Shown: one piece after another, positions 21,576-30,653 of the stretch | Numbering within the stretch: position 1 is the first letter of the stretch | Layout: the number at the start of each line of letters is the position of its first letter | DNA from: Roseateles_B sp041913905 | GTDB taxonomy: Bacteria > Pseudomonadota > Gammaproteobacteria > Burkholderiales > Burkholderiaceae_C | NCBI GenBank assembly: GCA_041913905.1 | Contig: JAYSEK010000030.1 | Location: forward strand, 5,526 to 69,525 | Length of the DNA stretch: 64,000 bases | Direction of reading: 5' to 3' | The notes under the pieces: model-generated | Seen by the model: the letters and a program-made list of their open reading frames with translations, nothing else | Databases searched by the model: none | What the model was told of the DNA's origin: nothing | Translations under genes and position numbers: made by a program

Positions 21576-22427
21576 TCAGGCTGGCTTGCGACGACGGGAC
21601 ACCAGCAGTCCGCCAACGCCGCCTGCGAGCAGGAAGGGCGTGGCCGGTTCCGGCACCTGCGCGATCACGAGATCGAAGGCAGTGTCCCCGACGATCCTGT
21701 TCCCCATATTCACCGCGGTGAAGGTGCCCGAGTTCTCGAGGATCACGACACCGAAGCCCAGGACGCTGCTGCTCAGCTTGGACGTGAAGGTCTTCTTGGC
21801 CTGGTCCAGGTCGATGCTCAGCTTTTCCTTGTGTTTCTTGCCCTTGTCGTCGGTGATCTCGACATCGCCGGAGACCTTCAGCTTCCCACCGCCCTTTTCC
21901 TTGTTGAGATCCTTGGCCGAGGTCTTGATCTTCTGCGTGACACCGTCGGTCTCGATCTCGATCTCCAGATCGGCCTTGTTGTCAGGCTTCTCGGTGAGCT
22001 TGCCCTTGTCCTTGAACTCTTTTCCGGCATGGGGCCCTTTCTTCCAGGTGCCTTTGCTGTCGAGGTTCCACACTTTGTCCGCCAGCACCTCGGTGATCAT
22101 GGACGCCGAGTATTCGATCGACCAATCCTCGCCGAGGTAGGTGCCGGACAGCATGCCCTTGTAGCTGCCGGTGAAGCTGCCGGGTGAGCTCTCGAAGATT
22201 TCGTAGGAACCCCGGTAGCGCAGCGTCCTGCCGGAGTCAAACAGCCCATCGCCAAGGAGCTGGACGACGATGGCGTCCAGGCTGGAGTCGACGTGCAGCT
22301 GCTGCGCGACGACGAACTCCTCTTCGATGGGGATCGGTACGGCCGTGTGGCGGACCGGCGCTGCAGACGCTGTGCTTGCCGACGCTAAGAACGCAGCGCC
22401 GATGAAAGCGATGATGACGGGTCTCAT
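21576..22427 (-). CDS. PEP-CTERM sorting domain protein, Lys/Glu/Asp-rich
   Basis: 283 residues: signal peptide (MRPVIIAFIGAAFLASASTASA), a hydrophilic body unusually rich in Lys, Glu and Asp (about 120-220), and a C-terminal PEP-CTERM tail at 258-283 (VPEPATPFLLAGG, hydrophobic helix, SRRRKPA). Such proteins are processed by exosortase EpsH/XrtA and often accompany exopolysaccharide. No exosortase gene is in this window. AGGAGGAAC gives a strong ribosome site for the start at 22427. The body matches no domain I recognise. Convergent with sdaA, 30 bases apart. Confidence 0.88.
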   Translation of the reverse strand: MRPVIIAFIGAAFLASASTASAAPVRHTAVPIPIEEEFVVAQQLHVDSSLDAIVVQLLGDGLFDSGRTLRYRGSYEIFESSPGSFTGSYKGMLSGTYLGEDWSIEYSASMITEVLADKVWNLDSKGTWKKGPHAGKEFKDKGKLTEKPDNKADLEIEIETDGVTQKIKTSAKDLNKEKGGGKLKVSGDVEITDDKGKKHKEKLSIDLDQAKKTFTSKLSSSVLGFGVVILENSGTFTAVNMGNRIVGDTAFDLVIAQVPEPATPFLLAGGVGGLLVSRRRKPA

Positions 22428-22668
22428 GTTCAGTTCCTCCAGGTGTTGAGCGACCCCAGACCCGACCGACGGACCTGGGCCTCCGGATCCTCGTCCAGCT
22501 TCCCGGGGCCAGCAGCTACGCGCCCATTGAGCTTGCGGACCCAGCCCACTTCCGCTAGAGGCCGAGCCTGGGGCGATCCACCGGCGCAGCGAACCGCCCC
22601 CACCGGCCCGCCGAAACTGCAGGAAACTCCTGGCCCCATCGACATGAACGGCTGTTAAGCTGTCATTC

Positions 22669-23367
22669 ATGAACCTGCTGCTCGCCGAAGACGATCCCCT
22701 GCTGGCCGATGCCCTGTGCGCGCAGATGCGCCGCAGCGGCTACGAGGTGGAACATGCGCCGAATGGCGCGGTGGCTGAGTACCTGTTGGTCAAGCAACCA
22801 TTTGACGTCGCCGTGCTGGACCTGGGCCTGCCCATGGTGGATGGCCTGACCGTGCTCAAGCATGTGCGCGTGGCCAAGCCGGCCCTGCCGGTGCTGATCC
22901 TCACCGCGCTGGACAGCCTGGAAGACCGTGTGGCCGGACTCAACGCCGGCGCAGATGACTACCTCACCAAACCTTTCGATTTCCCCGAGTTGGAAGCGCG
23001 GCTGCGCGCCTTGCTGCGTCGCAGCCGCGCTGGGGCGCAACCGGCGCGTGCCGAGGTGGCCGGACTGAGCCTCGACCAGGAAGCGCGCCGTGCGCTGATC
23101 CACGGCGAGCCCATCGATCTGAGCCCGCGCGAATGGCTGCTGCTGGACCTGCTGATGGCGAACCGGGACCGCGTCGTCACCAAGGAGCAGATCAACCAGA
23201 CCTGGGCCTCGGCCGATGGCGGCGGCAATGACCCGCAAGGCAGCGCCACCAATGCCGTGGAGGTCTACATCCACCGGCTGCGCCGCAAGCTCGAAGGTGC
23301 GGGCGTGGCCATCCGCACGGTACGAGGGCTGGGCTATCTGCTGGAGGCCGAGGCCGCCGCGGCCTGA
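22669..23367 (+). CDS. OmpR-family response regulator (TctD-like)
   Basis: 232 residues: receiver with EDD at 7-9 and phospho-acceptor D51 (VAVLDLGLPMVDG), Lys in LTKPFDFPE, then a winged-helix DNA-binding domain ending in RTVRGLGYLLEAE. There is no visible Shine-Dalgarno before the start, which sits in TTCATGAA. Fifteen bases separate it from its kinase gene. The pair lies directly upstream of a porin and sugar importer on the same strand, so it probably controls them, as GltR/GtrS does for glucose uptake in pseudomonads. That parallel is inference. Confidence 0.94.
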   Translation: MNLLLAEDDPLLADALCAQMRRSGYEVEHAPNGAVAEYLLVKQPFDVAVLDLGLPMVDGLTVLKHVRVAKPALPVLILTALDSLEDRVAGLNAGADDYLTKPFDFPELEARLRALLRRSRAGAQPARAEVAGLSLDQEARRALIHGEPIDLSPREWLLLDLLMANRDRVVTKEQINQTWASADGGGNDPQGSATNAVEVYIHRLRRKLEGAGVAIRTVRGLGYLLEAEAAAA

Positions 23368-23382
23368 GGCCCGCCTCCTGGC

Positions 23383-24852
23383 ATGCTGCACCGCTTTCTG
23401 CACGGGTTCGGCGCCGGCACCTCGCTGCGGCGTCAGCTGCTGCTGTGGCTGCTGCTGCCCCAGCTGGTGCTGTGGCTGGGCGGAGCGCTCTTCACCTTCA
23501 AGCTCGCCGAGCGCTATGCCAACCAGGCCGTCGATGCCAGCCTCTCGCAAGCCAGCCGAGCTCTGGCTCGACAGGTCAAGCCCATGGGCACGGGGCTGCT
23601 GATCGACTTCCCCCGTGCCGCGCAGGACGTGCTGGAAGCCGACCCGGCGGACAAGCTGCTCTACACCGTCAGCTCGCCGCCCGGCGAATTCATCCTCGGC
23701 AACCGCCAGCTGCCGCTGCCGCAGCCCATCCCCGAGCAGCCGCGCATGGGTGAGCCCTACTTCTACGACAGCCAGGTGCCCAATCCGCAGACGCAGGGCA
23801 CGGATCGCCTGCGCGTAGCTGCGCTCTACCTGCGCTATGGCGACACCGACGGCGAGGACAAGGGCCGCACCATGCTGGTCCAGGTCGGTCGCTCAAGCGC
23901 CAACCGTGAGGAACTGGCACGGCGCCTGCTGACCGACATGGTCCTGCCCCTCTCCTTGCTGATGGTGCTGATGACCATGATCGTCGGCGCGGGCATTCGC
24001 GCGGGTCTGGCGCCCATCGCCCGGCTGCGCAGCCTGGTGGAGGGCCGCAAGCCCAATGACCTGCGCCCCATCGAGCTGCATGTAGCCCCGCAGGAGCTGC
24101 GCACCCTGGCCGGTGCCATCAACGAGCTGCTGGAGGCCGTCCAGAGCAACGTGCAGGCGCAGCGCCGCTTCATCAGCGATGCGGCCCACCAGCTTCGCAC
24201 GCCCCTGGCCGGCCTGAAGAGCCAGACCGAACTGGCGCTGAAGGAGGCGGCCGAGCTGCCCACCGAGTTGCCGGCTGCAGCCGCCCTGCATGAACGCTTG
24301 CTGCGCGTCCACGAAAGCGCCAGCCGCAGCGCCCATCTGGTCAACCAGCTGCTGACCCTGGCCCGCACGGAGCCGGAGTCCCTGGGCGCGCAGTCCAGGA
24401 TCCGCCTCGACCTCGCCCGCCTGGCCCGCGAGGTCACGGCCGAACTGGTGCCGCGCGCCCTGCAGTCCGGCGTGGACCTGGGCTTCGACGCCGTGGACGA
24501 CACCACCCCGCTCTGGGTGATGGGCGTGCCCCTGCTGCTCAAGGAAGCGCTGGTCAACGTGATCGACAACGCCCTGCGCTATGCCGGCCGCGGTGCGACA
24601 GTCACCGTGCAGGCGAGCTGGGACGCCGACTGGGCCATGCTCATCATCCGCGACAACGGGCCCGGCGTGGCCCCTGGCACGGAAGCGCGCCTCTTCGAAC
24701 GCTTCTACCGCGGCACCTTGAGCGGCAATGGCTGCGGCCTGGGCCTGGCCATCGTCAAGGAAATCGTCGAACGCCATGGCGGCCGCGTCAGCGCCGCGCC
24801 CGTGCAGCCTCAAGGGCTGCAACTGCAGCTGGCTCTTCCACTGAGCCACTGA
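23383..24852 (+). CDS. Sensor histidine kinase (TctE-like, 2CSK_N-type sensor)
   Basis: 489 residues: membrane segment at about 18-40, periplasmic sensor at about 45-185 resembling the TctE-type 2CSK_N domain, second membrane segment at about 186-208, then cytoplasmic kinase with H269 in SDAAHQLRTPLAGL and the ATPase boxes NVIDNALRYAG and IRDNGPGVAPG. Cognate to the regulator immediately upstream. TctE relatives sense carboxylates, but the next genes import sugar, so the signal is uncertain. The stop codon falls inside an 8-base tandem repeat. Confidence 0.93.
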   Translation: MLHRFLHGFGAGTSLRRQLLLWLLLPQLVLWLGGALFTFKLAERYANQAVDASLSQASRALARQVKPMGTGLLIDFPRAAQDVLEADPADKLLYTVSSPPGEFILGNRQLPLPQPIPEQPRMGEPYFYDSQVPNPQTQGTDRLRVAALYLRYGDTDGEDKGRTMLVQVGRSSANREELARRLLTDMVLPLSLLMVLMTMIVGAGIRAGLAPIARLRSLVEGRKPNDLRPIELHVAPQELRTLAGAINELLEAVQSNVQAQRRFISDAAHQLRTPLAGLKSQTELALKEAAELPTELPAAAALHERLLRVHESASRSAHLVNQLLTLARTEPESLGAQSRIRLDLARLAREVTAELVPRALQSGVDLGFDAVDDTTPLWVMGVPLLLKEALVNVIDNALRYAGRGATVTVQASWDADWAMLIIRDNGPGVAPGTEARLFERFYRGTLSGNGCGLGLAIVKEIVERHGGRVSAAPVQPQGLQLQLALPLSH

Positions 24853-24863
24853 GCCACTGAGCC
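24841..24863 (+). repeat. Nearly three copies of an 8-base repeat across the kinase stop codon
   Basis: CTGAGCCA, CTGAGCCA, CTGAGCC in tandem. The kinase ends Leu-Ser-His-stop within it. Confidence 0.8.
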
Positions 24864-25017
24864 TCCTGCCGCCACACCGCAGGCGGCCTCGCCCATCCGA
24901 TGCGTCATTCGCGAGCCGGCCGGCGCGCCAGGGCCCGCAGATCCCCAGCTGTCTGGCCGTCCGTCGCCACGCTCGCTGACCGATGCAGCCGGCTAATGGT
25001 AATCACCTATCAACGTA

Positions 25018-25076
25018 CATGAATGAAACATTAACATTAACGTCGCATGCACAAAACATAAATGCTTCATGAATGA
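25018..25076. promoter_or_regulatory. AT-rich promoter region of the porin with paired CATGAATGA repeats
   Basis: Two exact copies of CATGAATGA start at 25018 and 25068, 50 bases apart, flanking an AT-rich stretch with ATTAACATTAAC and a possible -10 near AACATA (25055-25060). In this G+C-rich genome such a segment stands out and probably carries the porin and sugar operon promoter and operators. Confidence 0.55.
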
Positions 25077-25124
25077 CGGCGACCGGACGCTGACAGTCAG
25101 AGGCCCCACATGGAGACAATGCGA

Positions 25125-26303
25125 ATGAAGTTCCCCCCGCAAGCGCTGACGCGCCTGACCCTGTTGCTGAGCCTGGGCCTTGGAGCCGCCAGCGCTCAGG
25201 CCCTGGACTGGACCGGCTACTTCCGCGCCGGCCCCGGACTGACCTCCAACAACGCCTCCCGCGCCTGCTATGCGCTCAACGGCGGCAGCAGCGGCATGAA
25301 GTACCGCCTGGGCAATGAGTGCGACTTCTACGGCGAATTCCAGCTGAGCCAGGGATTCCAGAAGGACGGCGTGGACTACCGCGTCACCCTGATGACCAAC
25401 CACTGGACCGGCGCCACCGACACCAATGGCAAGGGCCTGGCCATCGAGCAGATGTTCGCCGAAGCCAAGGGCTTCGACATCGCGCCCAATGCCACCTTCT
25501 GGATCGGCAAGGAGCGCGGCCGCCGCGGTGACGTGCACATCGTCGACACCTTCTTCACCGAGATGGCCGGCGTCGGCGCCGGCGTCAAGGGGCTGGACGG
25601 CGGCCCCGGCAAGCTGGGCCTGGCCTTCTACAAGACCGAGGCCAGCGCCGTGAAGCCGGGCTACCGGGCCAACCTGGAGTGGGTCGACATCGCCGTCAAT
25701 GACGGGGGCAAGCTGAACGTCTTCCTGACGGCCACCAAGGGCAGCTTCGACGGTGGCACCGCGGGCGCTGGCGTGGCCCTGCGCCATGACCAGTCCAAGT
25801 TGTTCGGCACGGGCCTGTCCAACACCCTGTGGCTGCAGTACGCCCAGGGTTCGGCCGGCCTGAACTCCAATTTCGGCGACCTGGGCGCCGGCTCGTCGGC
25901 CAAGAGCTACCGCCTCGTCGAGTCCATCGGCTGGCAGGACGGCGCGTTCGGTGGCCAGGCGATGGTCCTGCTGGCCAAGGAGACGGACGCCGCCGGCAAG
26001 AGCACCAAGTCCCTGTCCCTCGGCGGCCGCGCGTCCTACGGCATGAGCCGCCATTTCAAGATGGTCGGCGAACTGGGCGTGTCGCAATACAAGCCCGACG
26101 GCGGCGCCACCGCACGGTTGACCAAGTTCACCATCGCGCCGACGCTGTCGATCGCCAACGACTTCTGGAGCCGCCCCGAGTTCCGCCTGTATCTGACGCA
26201 CGCCCGCTGGAACAGCGCCGCCGGCAACGTCACCGGCCAGGCCGCCTTCGCGGACAAGAGCTCCGGCACCAGCGCCGGCGCCCAGGTGGAATGGTGGTTC
26301 TGA
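25125..26303 (+). CDS. LamB-like carbohydrate porin
   Basis: 392 residues: signal peptide (cleavage near SAQA) and an outer-membrane beta-barrel ending in an aromatic residue (VEWWF), as outer-membrane proteins do. The early motif YRLGNECDFYGEFQLS and the WTGYFRAGPG opening match the maltoporin family. It would admit sugars to the periplasm for the importer encoded next. The start at 25125 has GGAG nine bases upstream; in-frame ATGs at 25110 and 25119 are alternatives. Whether it prefers maltodextrins or glucose cannot be read. Confidence 0.88.
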   Translation: MKFPPQALTRLTLLLSLGLGAASAQALDWTGYFRAGPGLTSNNASRACYALNGGSSGMKYRLGNECDFYGEFQLSQGFQKDGVDYRVTLMTNHWTGATDTNGKGLAIEQMFAEAKGFDIAPNATFWIGKERGRRGDVHIVDTFFTEMAGVGAGVKGLDGGPGKLGLAFYKTEASAVKPGYRANLEWVDIAVNDGGKLNVFLTATKGSFDGGTAGAGVALRHDQSKLFGTGLSNTLWLQYAQGSAGLNSNFGDLGAGSSAKSYRLVESIGWQDGAFGGQAMVLLAKETDAAGKSTKSLSLGGRASYGMSRHFKMVGELGVSQYKPDGGATARLTKFTIAPTLSIANDFWSRPEFRLYLTHARWNSAAGNVTGQAAFADKSSGTSAGAQVEWWF

Positions 26304-26370
26304 GCCGCCGATGAACGGCCGCTGAACGCACAATCACCCTCAAAGCACACACAAGATTCTGGAGACAAGC

Positions 26371-27633
26371 ATGCATCAAGCAAGCATCAAGGCATTGCGG
26401 CCCCTGGCCGTTGCGCTGGCCGCCTCGCTCGTGGCCCTGGCGGCCCAGGCCGGCGAGGTCGAGGTCCTGCACTGGTGGACCAGCGGCGGCGAGGCCAAGG
26501 CCGCCGTCGCCCTGAAGGGCACGCTGCAGGCCAAGGGCCACAGCTGGAAGGACTTTGCCGTGGCCGGCGGCGGCGGCGATTCGGCCATGACGGTGCTGAA
26601 GTCCCGCGTGGTGTCGGGCAACGCCCCGGCCGCCGCGCAGATCAAGGGCCCCTCGCTGCAGGAATGGGCGCAGGAAGGCGTGCTCGCCAACATGGACGAG
26701 GTGGCCAAGGCTGAAAAGTGGGACGAGAGCCTGCCCAAGGTCGTCAGCGACATCATGAAGTACCAGGGCCATTACATTGCCGCCCCGGTCAACGTGCATC
26801 GCGTGAACTGGCTCTGGGTGAATCCCGAGGCCTTGAAGAAGGCCGGTGCCAAGGCGCCGACCAACTGGGATGAGTTCTTCGCCACGGCCGATGCTCTCAA
26901 GAAGGCCGGCATCGTGCCCCTCGCCCATGGCGGCCAGAACTGGCAGGACTTCACCAGCTTCGAGGCCGTCGCGCTGGGCCTGGGTGGCGTGGACTTCTAC
27001 CGCAAGGCCCTGGTGCAGCTGGACCCCGGAACGCTGAAGAGCCCGACGATGGAAAAGGTGCTGAACACCTTCCGCCGCCTCAAGGACTACACCGACAAGA
27101 ACGCCCCCGGCCGTGACTGGAACCTGGCCACCGCCATGGTCATCAAGGGCGAGGCCGGCATGCAGATCATGGGCGACTGGGCCAAGGGCGAGTTCGTGGC
27201 CGCCGGCAAGACCGCGGGCAAGGACTTCCTGTGCCTGCCGGCCCCCGGCACCGCCAAAGCCTTCACCTTCAACATCGACTCCTTCGCCCTCTTCAAGCTG
27301 AAGAACGAGGCCAACCAGAAGGCGCAGCGCGACCTGGCCTCGGCCGTCATGTCGCCGGACTTCCAGGAGCTGTTCAACCTGAACAAAGGCTCCATCCCGG
27401 TGCGCATGGGGATGAAGATGGACAAGTTCGACGACTGCGCCCGCGCTTCGGCCAAGGACTTCGCCGACAGCGCCAAGGCCGCCAGCCTGGTGCCGTCCAT
27501 CGCCCACGGCATGGCCGTCCCTTCGGCCGCTGAAGGGGCAATCAAGGACGTGGTCAGCCAGTTCTGGAACAGCGACAAGATGAGCACGGCGCAGGCCATG
27601 GACCGTCTCGTCGCCGCGGCCAAGCAGCGCTGA
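26371..27633 (+). CDS. gtsA: Sugar (probably glucose/mannose) ABC transporter substrate-binding protein
   Basis: 420 residues with a signal peptide (cleavage near LAAQA) and a type-1 extracellular sugar-binding fold. The start of the mature protein (EVEVLHWWTSGGEAKA) and the body (VNVHRVNWLWVNPEAL, MGDWAKGEF, FNIDSFALFKLKN) resemble glucose-binding GtsA of pseudomonads. GGAGACAAGC precedes the start. It binds sugar in the periplasm and delivers it to the two permeases downstream; glucokinase at the end of the cluster supports glucose. A terminator-like hairpin after the gene should keep it in excess over the membrane parts. Confidence 0.9.
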   Translation: MHQASIKALRPLAVALAASLVALAAQAGEVEVLHWWTSGGEAKAAVALKGTLQAKGHSWKDFAVAGGGGDSAMTVLKSRVVSGNAPAAAQIKGPSLQEWAQEGVLANMDEVAKAEKWDESLPKVVSDIMKYQGHYIAAPVNVHRVNWLWVNPEALKKAGAKAPTNWDEFFATADALKKAGIVPLAHGGQNWQDFTSFEAVALGLGGVDFYRKALVQLDPGTLKSPTMEKVLNTFRRLKDYTDKNAPGRDWNLATAMVIKGEAGMQIMGDWAKGEFVAAGKTAGKDFLCLPAPGTAKAFTFNIDSFALFKLKNEANQKAQRDLASAVMSPDFQELFNLNKGSIPVRMGMKMDKFDDCARASAKDFADSAKAASLVPSIAHGMAVPSAAEGAIKDVVSQFWNSDKMSTAQAMDRLVAAAKQR

Positions 27634-27720
27634 GCGCGAGGGCAGCGGCGCTCGGCCTGAGCGCCCTGCCCCTTCTTCCTCAAGGATCTCTTGTAGCTCG
27701 GGTTCCACCGTGGACCCTTG

Positions 27721-27789
27721 CCTGCACGCCTGCGCTCGTCCGCAGAGGCCCACACAGCGCCGCGGCGGCGCGGGCGTGCAGGTCTTTTT
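27721..27789 (+). terminator. Attenuating hairpin after the binding-protein gene
   Basis: CCTGCACGCC (27721-27730) pairs with GGCGTGCAGG (27773-27782), followed by TCTTTTT. It lies in the 197-base gap between the binding protein and first permease genes. Partial termination here is a common way to make more binding protein than permease. Confidence 0.7.
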
Positions 27790-27830
27790 GAGCCCTCCCT
27801 GGTCTGTTTGCTGCCTCCCAAAGGCCTGCC

Positions 27831-28712
27831 ATGAATGCCCCACCCCGCAGCCCCTGGCTGCCCAAGCTGGTCCTGGCGCCCTCCTTCCTGCTGGCGCTCT
27901 TCTTCATCTACGGCCTGATGGCCTGGAACGGCGTGCTCTCGCTCACCGCCTCCCGGCTGCTGCCCAACTACGAGTTCGTGGGCCTGGCCCAGTACGCGCA
28001 GCTCTTCGAGTCCGAGCGCTGGACCCTGGCGCTTCGCAACCTCGGCGTGTTCGGCGCACTCTTCGTCGGCGGCGCCACGGTGATGGGCCTGCTGCTGGCC
28101 ATCCTGCTGGACCAGCGCATCCGCGCCGAAGGCGTGCTGCGCACCGTCTACCTCTACCCCATGGCCCTGTCCTTCATCGTGACGGGCACGGCCTGGAAAT
28201 GGATCCTCAACCCCGGCCTCGGCCTGGAGCACCTGCTGCAGCAATGGGGCTTCGAGAACGCGCGCTTCGACTGGCTGGTGGACGCGGACATGGCGATCTA
28301 CTGCGTGGTCATCGCCGCCATCTGGCAAAGCTCGGGCTTCGTGATGGCGCTGTTCCTGGCCGGGCTGCGCGGCATCGACGACAGCATCATCAAGGCCGCG
28401 CAGGTCGACGGTGCCAGCCTGCCGCGCATCTACTGGCGCATCCTCATTCCCAGCCTGCGGCCGGTCTTCTTCTCCACGCTGATGGTGGTCAGCCACCTGG
28501 CGATCAAGAGCTTTGATCTGGTGATGGCACTGACCGCCGGCGGCCCCGGCTATGCGACCGACCTGCCGGCCACCTTCATGTACACCATGGCCTTCAGCCG
28601 CGGCCAGATCGGCCTCGGCGCCGCCAGCGCCACGGTGATGCTGGCCACCATCGCGGCCATCGTCGTGCCCTATCTGTACTCCGAACTCCGTCATCGCGGG
28701 AGGCCTGCATGA
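27831..28712 (+). CDS. gtsB: Sugar ABC transporter permease (first subunit)
   Basis: 293 residues with about six membrane segments, beginning LVLAPSFLLALFFIYGLMAW. The EAA loop, which docks the ATPase, is visible at IDDSIIKAAQVDGASLPRIYWRILIP. It pairs with the next gene product to form the channel. Its stop overlaps the next start (ATGA). Confidence 0.93.
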   Translation: MNAPPRSPWLPKLVLAPSFLLALFFIYGLMAWNGVLSLTASRLLPNYEFVGLAQYAQLFESERWTLALRNLGVFGALFVGGATVMGLLLAILLDQRIRAEGVLRTVYLYPMALSFIVTGTAWKWILNPGLGLEHLLQQWGFENARFDWLVDADMAIYCVVIAAIWQSSGFVMALFLAGLRGIDDSIIKAAQVDGASLPRIYWRILIPSLRPVFFSTLMVVSHLAIKSFDLVMALTAGGPGYATDLPATFMYTMAFSRGQIGLGAASATVMLATIAAIVVPYLYSELRHRGRPA

Positions 28713-29584
28713 ACCACGCCATGAGCGCCACGCCGCGCCTGAGCCTGGGCCGCCTGGCCCTGTTCGCGGCCCTGGGCCTGCTGGCCCTGGTCTACCTGAC
28801 GCCGCTGTACGTGATGCTCAGCACCTCGTTCAAGAGCATGGAGGAGCTGCGCCAGGGCAGCCTGCTGTCGTTGCCCGGCTCGCCCGAGCTGGGCGCCTGG
28901 GTCAAGGCCTGGTCCGGCGCCTGCACCGGCACGGACTGCAATGGGCTGAAGCCCTTCTTCCTCAACTCGCTCGCCATGGTGGTGCCGGCCGTGCTGATCT
29001 CGACCGCACTGGGCGCCATCAACGGTTATGTACTGACCAAATGGCGCTTCCGCGGCAGCGAGCTGATCTTTGCGCTGATGCTGTTCGGCGTCTTCATGCC
29101 CATGCAGGTGGTGCTGCTGCCCATGAGCCAGGTGCTGGGGCAGCTGGGCCTGGCCAACTCGCTGGCCGGCCTGGTGCTGGTGCACGTGCTGGCCGGCCTG
29201 CCTTCCACCACGCTGTTCTTCCGCAACTACTACGCGGGGCTGCCCGATGAGCTGGTGAAGGCCGCGATGCTGGATGGCGCTGGTTTTTGGCAGATTTTCT
29301 GGCGCATCGTGCTGCCGCTGTCCGGCCCCATCCTGGTCGTGACGCTGATCTGGCAGTTCACCGCCATCTGGAATGACTTCCTCTACGGCGTGGTCTTCTC
29401 GGGGGCCGATGCCAAACCCATCACCGTGGGGCTGAACAATCTGGCCAACACCTCCAGTTCGGTCAAGGAATACAACGTGGACATGGCCGCGGCGCTGATC
29501 GCCGCCGCACCCACCCTGCTGGTCTATGTGCTGGCCGGCAAATACTTCGTGCGCGGCCTGACGGCCGGCGCCGTGAAAGGATGA
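28709..29584 (+). CDS. gtsC: Sugar ABC transporter permease (second subunit)
   Basis: 291 residues, about six membrane segments (first LALFAALGLLALVYLTPLY), with the EAA loop at DELVKAAMLDGAGFWQIFWRIVLP. Translationally coupled to the preceding permease by a 4-base overlap, and followed after 4 bases by the ATPase gene. Confidence 0.93.
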   Translation: MNHAMSATPRLSLGRLALFAALGLLALVYLTPLYVMLSTSFKSMEELRQGSLLSLPGSPELGAWVKAWSGACTGTDCNGLKPFFLNSLAMVVPAVLISTALGAINGYVLTKWRFRGSELIFALMLFGVFMPMQVVLLPMSQVLGQLGLANSLAGLVLVHVLAGLPSTTLFFRNYYAGLPDELVKAAMLDGAGFWQIFWRIVLPLSGPILVVTLIWQFTAIWNDFLYGVVFSGADAKPITVGLNNLANTSSSVKEYNVDMAAALIAAAPTLLVYVLAGKYFVRGLTAGAVKG

Positions 29585-29588
29585 CACC

Positions 29589-30653
29589 ATGGGCGCACTG
29601 ACCCTCCAATCGATCCGCAAGGGCTACGGCAGCGTCGAGATCCTCAAGGGGATCGACCTGGAGATCGAGGCCGGCGAGTTCCTGATCCTCGTGGGCCCCT
29701 CGGGCTGCGGCAAGTCGACGCTGCTGGCCATGATCGCCGGACTGGAACACCCCAGCAGCGGGCGCATCCACATCGGCGATCGCGATGTGACGCACCTGCC
29801 CTCCAAGGACCGGGACATCGCCATGGTGTTCCAGAGCTACGCGCTCTACCCGAACATGAACGTGGCCCAGAACATCGCCTTTGCGCTGGAGATGCGCGGC
29901 ATGAAGCGCGCCGAGCGCGACGCTGCGGTCGCCCGCGTGGCCAAAATGCTGCAGATCGAGCACCTGCTGCAGCGCAAGCCCGGGCAACTCTCGGGCGGCC
30001 AGCGCCAGCGCGTGGCCATGGGGCGGGCGCTGGCGCGCGACCCCAAGCTCTTTCTCTTCGACGAGCCGCTCTCCAACCTCGATGCCAAGCTGCGCGTGGA
30101 GATGCGCGCCGAGATCAAGCTGCTGCACCAGCGCACCCGCACCACCACGGTCTATGTGACGCACGACCAGGTGGAGGCCATGACCCTGGGCGATCGCATC
30201 GCCGTGATGAAGGACGGGCAGGTCCAGCAGTTCGGCACGCCGGAGGACATCTACAGCCGCCCGGCCAACCGCTTCGTGGCCGAGTTCATCGGCTCGCCGA
30301 CAATGAATTTCGTCCAAGCCCGCTTCGACGGTCAGGCGGCGCAGGCGGCCGGCCAGACGCTGCCCTTGTCTGACGCCCAGCGACTGGCCCTGCAGCCCCT
30401 GCCCAGCCAGGATCTGCTGTACGGCCTGCGGCCCGAGGACGTCCGCCTGTCCGACCAGGGCCTGCCCGGCCGCCTGCACATGATCGAGCCCACCGGCCCG
30501 GACACCTACGCCACCGTGGAGACGCCCATGGGCCGCCTGACCAGCCGCGTGCCGGGAGCGCTGCATGCCCGGGTGGGGGACACGGTCCACCTGCAGTGGG
30601 CGGCACAGGCCGTCCATCTGTTCAAGGGCCAGGACGAAAGGCGCATTGCATGA
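29589..30653 (+). CDS. Sugar ABC transporter ATP-binding protein (MalK/UgpC/GtsD type)
   Basis: 354 residues. Walker A GPSGCGKST at 36-44, signature LSGGQ at 134-138, Walker B LFLFDEP with D158-E159, and a C-terminal MalK-type regulatory (TOBE) domain from about 235. It energises the importer. MalK-type ATPases are often shared by several sugar importers, so the symbol is left blank. Its stop overlaps the glucokinase start by 4 bases. Confidence 0.94.
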   Translation: MGALTLQSIRKGYGSVEILKGIDLEIEAGEFLILVGPSGCGKSTLLAMIAGLEHPSSGRIHIGDRDVTHLPSKDRDIAMVFQSYALYPNMNVAQNIAFALEMRGMKRAERDAAVARVAKMLQIEHLLQRKPGQLSGGQRQRVAMGRALARDPKLFLFDEPLSNLDAKLRVEMRAEIKLLHQRTRTTTVYVTHDQVEAMTLGDRIAVMKDGQVQQFGTPEDIYSRPANRFVAEFIGSPTMNFVQARFDGQAAQAAGQTLPLSDAQRLALQPLPSQDLLYGLRPEDVRLSDQGLPGRLHMIEPTGPDTYATVETPMGRLTSRVPGALHARVGDTVHLQWAAQAVHLFKGQDERRIA

